Shown here in pieces: positions 60,645 to 64,000 of a DNA stretch of 64,000 nt (position 1 is the first letter of the stretch; every line of letters starts with the position of its first letter). Both the position numbers and the translations under genes were made by a program. Where the stretch lies: the NCBI RefSeq assembly GCF_000758525.1, contig NZ_CP009241.1, positions 2,604,001-2,668,000 on the forward strand, in the 5' to 3' direction. The stretch comes from Paenibacillus sp. FSL H7-0357. Its GTDB lineage: Bacteria > Bacillota > Bacilli > Paenibacillales > Paenibacillaceae. The notes beneath the pieces are model-generated. The model worked only from the letters and a program-made list of their open reading frames with translations, was not told where the DNA came from and ran no database searches.

Positions 60645-62324
60645 ATGAAAATTAACGCTTTACGCTCATTTAAGTGGGTGAGCAGCAGCCTTGCTTTGTG
60701 TATACTGGCCATTCTGGTGCTGCTGCCGCTGCTTCTGATCTTCTGGACCAGCATTTATTCTGGTCAAAAACTCGATATCACCGCGCCGCTCAGGACCATT
60801 ACCGGAAACAGCGGGCTAATGAAGGTGCTGCTGAATTCTCTGGGTCTTGGAGCAAGCGTAGTCGCCTTGACTACAGTGTTCGCCTTGCCGCTGGCCTGGA
60901 TTATGGCCAAGAGTGACATCGGGCGTCACGCCTGGCTGGATGTTGTCCTGCTGATTCCGTTCATGACGCCGCCTTACATCGGTTCCATGGGGTGGATGTT
61001 ATTTATGCAAACTGGTGGCTATATGGAGCAGGTTCTTCCGTCTTCTGCAGCGCTGACCCCTTATTTCTTCAGCTATGGGGGGATGGTGCTGATTATGAGC
61101 CTGCATCTGTTTCCTTTCCTCTATCTGCTGCTGCGCAATGCACTGCTGCAGATCGGGGGCGGTTTGGAGGAAGCGGCTTCGGTTCACGGCGCTCCATTCT
61201 TTTACAAGGTTAGAAGAGTTATTGTGCCCTTGCTGTTATCGAGTTACGGGCTTGGTGTGCTGCTGATCTTTGTTAAGACGATTGCTGAATTTGGGACACC
61301 TGCGACCTTCGGGCGCAAAATCAGGTTTTATGTTCTGACCTCGGAAATTCATAAATATATTTCCAGCTGGCCGATTGATTTCGGCAAAGCGACTTCACTG
61401 GCCAGCCTGCTGCTCGGAGTCTGCCTGATCCTCTGGTATATCCAGACGATCATCAGCAGCCGCTATTCTTACCGCCTGGTGGGCGGGAAAGGGATACGCA
61501 GCAAGCATTACGCCGCAAAGGGAGCCTTGGGCTTCTTCAGCTGGGGGTATATTGTGCTGCTGCTGCTCGCTTCCGTCGGAGTCCCGTATTTCTCCATTAT
61601 TACCGCATCATTATTGAAGCTGCGCGGAGAGGGGCTGTCGTGGGGGAACCTGACGTTAAGTCATTATGCTGAGCTGCTCTCTCCAGGATCACCAGGCCTG
61701 CAGGCACTGATCAACAGCTTCAGCCTGGCGATTGTTGCTTCGAGCATCGCAGTAATTCTTGGTACATGGCTCGCGCTGATCATTGGCAAGGGCACAGCAT
61801 GGCGGCAAAAATGGACCGATCTGTTCAGCCTGCTGCCGAACACCGTTCCGGGCATTGTCCTTGTCGTTGGGCTGATCCTCCTGTGGAATGCCCGCTGGAT
61901 GCCGGTCCCGCTCTATAACACCTATGGGATGGTCGTGCTGACCTATGTCGTGCTGTTCCTTCCCTACACCGTGCAGTATGTCAAAGCCAGCTACGGGCAG
62001 ATTGATTCCTCCCTGATGCAGGCGGGGCAGGTATTTGGCGGAAGCAAGACTTACGTGTTCCGCCGTATCCTGCTGCCGCTCATTCTTCCCGGAATGGCGG
62101 CTGGCTGGATGATGACCTTCACCATCTCCGGCCGTGAATTGGTGGCCTCGCTGCTGATTCTGCCGCCGTCGATGCAGACGTCGGCGACTTATATCTTTGC
62201 CCAGTTTGAACAAGGTGCAGTGGCGATGGGCATGGCAATGGCCGTAATCTCCGTAGGCGTTACAACTGCATTGCTGCTTGTAATTCAATACTTAAGTCCA
62301 GACAGAAAGCGGAGACAACTATGA
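60645..62324 (+). CDS. ABC importer permease with two fused MetI domains, FbpB/SfuB-like (559 aa)
   Basis: It has twelve hydrophobic segments forming two homologous halves, each with a cytoplasmic EAA loop (LEEAASVHGAPFFYKVRRVIVPLLL; LMQAGQVFGGSKTYVFRRILLPLILPG). A single polypeptide replaces two permease subunits, as in iron(III) systems. It begins five bases after the binding-protein stop and overlaps the next gene (ATGA), so the operon is tightly coupled. Confidence 0.92.
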   Translation: MKINALRSFKWVSSSLALCILAILVLLPLLLIFWTSIYSGQKLDITAPLRTITGNSGLMKVLLNSLGLGASVVALTTVFALPLAWIMAKSDIGRHAWLDVVLLIPFMTPPYIGSMGWMLFMQTGGYMEQVLPSSAALTPYFFSYGGMVLIMSLHLFPFLYLLLRNALLQIGGGLEEAASVHGAPFFYKVRRVIVPLLLSSYGLGVLLIFVKTIAEFGTPATFGRKIRFYVLTSEIHKYISSWPIDFGKATSLASLLLGVCLILWYIQTIISSRYSYRLVGGKGIRSKHYAAKGALGFFSWGYIVLLLLASVGVPYFSIITASLLKLRGEGLSWGNLTLSHYAELLSPGSPGLQALINSFSLAIVASSIAVILGTWLALIIGKGTAWRQKWTDLFSLLPNTVPGIVLVVGLILLWNARWMPVPLYNTYGMVVLTYVVLFLPYTVQYVKASYGQIDSSLMQAGQVFGGSKTYVFRRILLPLILPGMAAGWMMTFTISGRELVASLLILPPSMQTSATYIFAQFEQGAVAMGMAMAVISVGVTTALLLVIQYLSPDRKRRQL

Positions 62325-63628
62325 CCAAGCTGACCATATGGGGGGGCGCCGGGGAGCATGGGCGCTCCTCCTACCTTTTACAGGGTAAGGAAGCCTGTAT
62401 TTTGCTCGATTGTGGTGTGAAGAAGGAAGGGAAAGGAGAGTATCCGCTGCTGGATGCCGCGGTTATTCCGCAGCTTCAAGCGGTCTTTCTATCCCATGCC
62501 CATGAGGACCATTCGATGGCCCTTCCGCTGCTTTATAAATATGGCTATAAGGGGAAAGTATGGACAACACGCGATACCGTCAGGCAGCTGCCCGGCTATT
62601 TCGAGGCGTGGAGCCGGTATGCGGCCGCTGAGTCAGCCAGGCTGCCTTATGGAGATGAAGACAAGCAGGCGATGGAATTTATGTTTCTGGACGAGCAGGC
62701 CGGACCCCGCAGCTGGCTGAACGTTGCACCCGGCCTGCGTGTGCAGTGGGGACGAACCGGACATCTGGCTGGTGCGGTATGGCTTGCCCTGGAGTGGGAG
62801 GGGAAGACGGTCTACTTCTCCGGTGATTACACCGAGGAGTCGCAGCTGCTGGCAGTGGACCGGCCACAGGCGCTGTTCTTGTCCGGGCCTGAGGCAGGCA
62901 GGGAGCAAGGAGACGCCGATCTGGCCATCATCGACGCCGCCTACGGAGCGGATCCCGAAGAGCAGCATGTGAAATTGCTGCAGCTGGAGACTGCGGTCCG
63001 GGATACTTTAGAAGGCAGCGGCTGTGTGCTGCTGCCGATGCCGCTGCAAGGCCGGGGCCAGGAGCTGCTCATCTGGGCTGCTGAGCGGTTTCCACAAGCG
63101 CAGCTTGTGGTGGAAGAAGCTCTGCTGGCTCCGCTCCGGGCGTTGCGAACCCGTTCAGCTTGGCTGAGAGATGAGGCTTCCGGCTGCATTGAACAGCTCC
63201 TGAACAGCAGGAACTTGGAAGCAGTCTCCAGTCCTTCCGAGCGGAAGGAGGCACTGCGGCAGCGGAAGAATAAGATAATCTTCACGAACGACGCACTGCT
63301 CCAGTCGCCTACAGCCCAGTGGTATTACCGGCAGCTGCTTGATGTTCCCGGCAGCCATGTGATTTTTACAGGCCATTTGCCTGAAGGCAGCTTTGGCCGC
63401 AACCTGCTTGGGCAGCAAGGCAGCGGCAGCTGCATGGTTTCACTGATCCGCTACAAGGTGCATCAAGGCCTTCCTGACATCCGCCGGATGCTGCGGGCTG
63501 TTCCAAGCCGCCGCACAGTGCTGGTTCATGCCCCTAAGAAGCAGACGGATCAGGTGCTTTCCATCCTGGAGGAAGAAGGGTTTACGGGACTGTATTCTCT
63601 GCTTCCCGGGGATAGTATCTCCTTCTGA
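62321..63628 (+). CDS. MBL-fold metallo-hydrolase, beta-CASP-like (435 aa)
   Basis: The metallo-beta-lactamase core has HAHEDH (59-64), GHLAGAVW, and SGDYTEESQ around residue 168, followed by a long insertion and a C-terminal VHAPKKQ. This is the layout of beta-CASP nucleases and related hydrolases (RNase J/CPSF73 group), although it is shorter at the C-terminus. It overlaps the permease stop by four bases, so it is translated with an importer. A role on the imported compound, for example an ester or phosphonate, is possible and would be unusual for this fold. RNA processing is the alternative. Confidence 0.75.
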   Translation: MTKLTIWGGAGEHGRSSYLLQGKEACILLDCGVKKEGKGEYPLLDAAVIPQLQAVFLSHAHEDHSMALPLLYKYGYKGKVWTTRDTVRQLPGYFEAWSRYAAAESARLPYGDEDKQAMEFMFLDEQAGPRSWLNVAPGLRVQWGRTGHLAGAVWLALEWEGKTVYFSGDYTEESQLLAVDRPQALFLSGPEAGREQGDADLAIIDAAYGADPEEQHVKLLQLETAVRDTLEGSGCVLLPMPLQGRGQELLIWAAERFPQAQLVVEEALLAPLRALRTRSAWLRDEASGCIEQLLNSRNLEAVSSPSERKEALRQRKNKIIFTNDALLQSPTAQWYYRQLLDVPGSHVIFTGHLPEGSFGRNLLGQQGSGSCMVSLIRYKVHQGLPDIRRMLRAVPSRRTVLVHAPKKQTDQVLSILEEEGFTGLYSLLPGDSISF

Positions 63629-63649
63629 TGCACCCGAATACCTCCTTTC

Positions 63650-63694
63650 AGACAGCAAGCCAGCTCGACATCTGAGCTGGCTTGCTGTCTGTTT
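63650..63694. terminator. Bidirectional terminator
   Basis: AGACAGCAAGCCAGCTC (63650-63666) pairs perfectly with GAGCTGGCTTGCTGTCT (63674-63690). It separates the importer operon from the convergent permease gene. Confidence 0.9.
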
Positions 63695-63761
63695 GCTGTT
63701 TATCTACTAAACCCAGCGGTCCGCAAAAGGGCGGTTCAATGGGTTATTCAAATAGCTGCTG

Positions 63762-64000
63762 TTATTCCGTGACCAGAACCCGTGGTGAAGTGCTGCGGAT
63801 AACGCTGGAGGCGATCCAGCAGCCGAGACCGGCCACGGTTATACTAAGCAAAGCGAGGAAGGAGATGCCAGCCCACTGCATTAGGAGCGGCAGCTTGACA
63901 ATACCATAGGAGGAGAGCAGCCCTCTTAATATGCCGGGGAGGAGGAATACCCCGCAGCCGATGCCGAGAACCGCCCCGGCCGCGGACAGCGCTACAATGC
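63762..64000 (-). CDS. C-terminal part of a FtsX-like ABC permease, partial
   Basis: On the minus strand a frame runs from the window edge to TAA at 63762 and encodes 78 residues. They include ALSAAGAVLGIGCGVFLLPGI, LLSSYGIVKLPLLMQWAG and a last membrane helix LALLSITVAGLGCWIAS, ending STSPRVLVTE. This is the usual end of MacB/FtsX-type permeases (last two helices). The rest of the gene lies outside the window. Confidence 0.7.
   Translation of the reverse strand, partial: IVALSAAGAVLGIGCGVFLLPGILRGLLSSYGIVKLPLLMQWAGISFLALLSITVAGLGCWIASSVIRSTSPRVLVTE

Overview
The window looks like the chromosome of a Gram-positive, spore-former-type Firmicute, most likely Paenibacillus. Strong AGGAGG-type ribosome sites, several TTG starts, S-layer homology (SLH) proteins, a copper-amine-oxidase-N-type secreted protein, a Bce-type peptide-resistance module and WapA/Rhs proteins all fit. 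The genus is inferred from gene content. I could not run a database search.

1-2.3 kb: an AT-rich run of small immunity-like genes (the tail of a probable SUKH protein, Imm48-like, Imm3-like), i.e. the right end of a polymorphic-toxin locus that starts outside the window. 2.3-10 kb: housekeeping genes: endonuclease V and a HEAT-repeat alkylation-repair protein, a Crp/Fnr regulator, class I fructose-bisphosphate aldolase facing a short pyruvate kinase, an LtrA membrane protein, an APC permease and tRNA-Lys(CTT). 10-23 kb: accessory genes: a structured RNA candidate, LysR with a tautomerase/CMD pair, a serine beta-lactamase-like protein with SLH domains, a complete BceRS-BceAB-type module, a GH16 glucanase, a VOC protein, and an SDR/TetR pair with three matching operators. 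A second, broken copy of the tRNA-Lys 3' end plus its terminator lies at 22.9 kb.

23-40.6 kb is the most interesting region. A c-di-GMP-I riboswitch precedes an SLH protein and, 25 bp further on, a 2,329-residue Rhs/WapA-like toxin with an ART-like C-terminus and its immunity gene. Behind it lie two orphan toxin-tip cassettes. Each begins with 0.8-1.1 kb of nearly identical Rhs core, so each could be recombined onto the main gene. One carries a different toxin with an immunity gene. The other has a HINT domain and has lost its toxin core by an out-of-frame deletion. The array also holds an IS630 transposase fragment, a decayed lipoprotein gene, an immunity-like pseudogene with an in-frame TGA, another truncated gene, and an orphan paralogue of the first immunity gene that still carries the last codons of its lost toxin.

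40.7-58 kb: a methyltransferase behind a perfect sigma-A promoter, a nearly leaderless leader peptide and an attenuator; a BetI-like TetR, a DUF4180 protein and a SUMF1-like protein; several hypothetical and secreted proteins; a glycosyltransferase; a methyltransferase; a Vat-like acetyltransferase; an M3 peptidase; a truncated MerR gene; and an XRE protein with a glycine-rich repeat membrane domain. 56.8-57.4 kb is repetitive non-coding DNA. 57.4-63.6 kb: a LysR regulator divergent from an FbpCAB-like ABC importer operon that ends in a beta-CASP-like metallo-hydrolase. The right edge holds the C-terminus of a FtsX-like permease on the minus strand.
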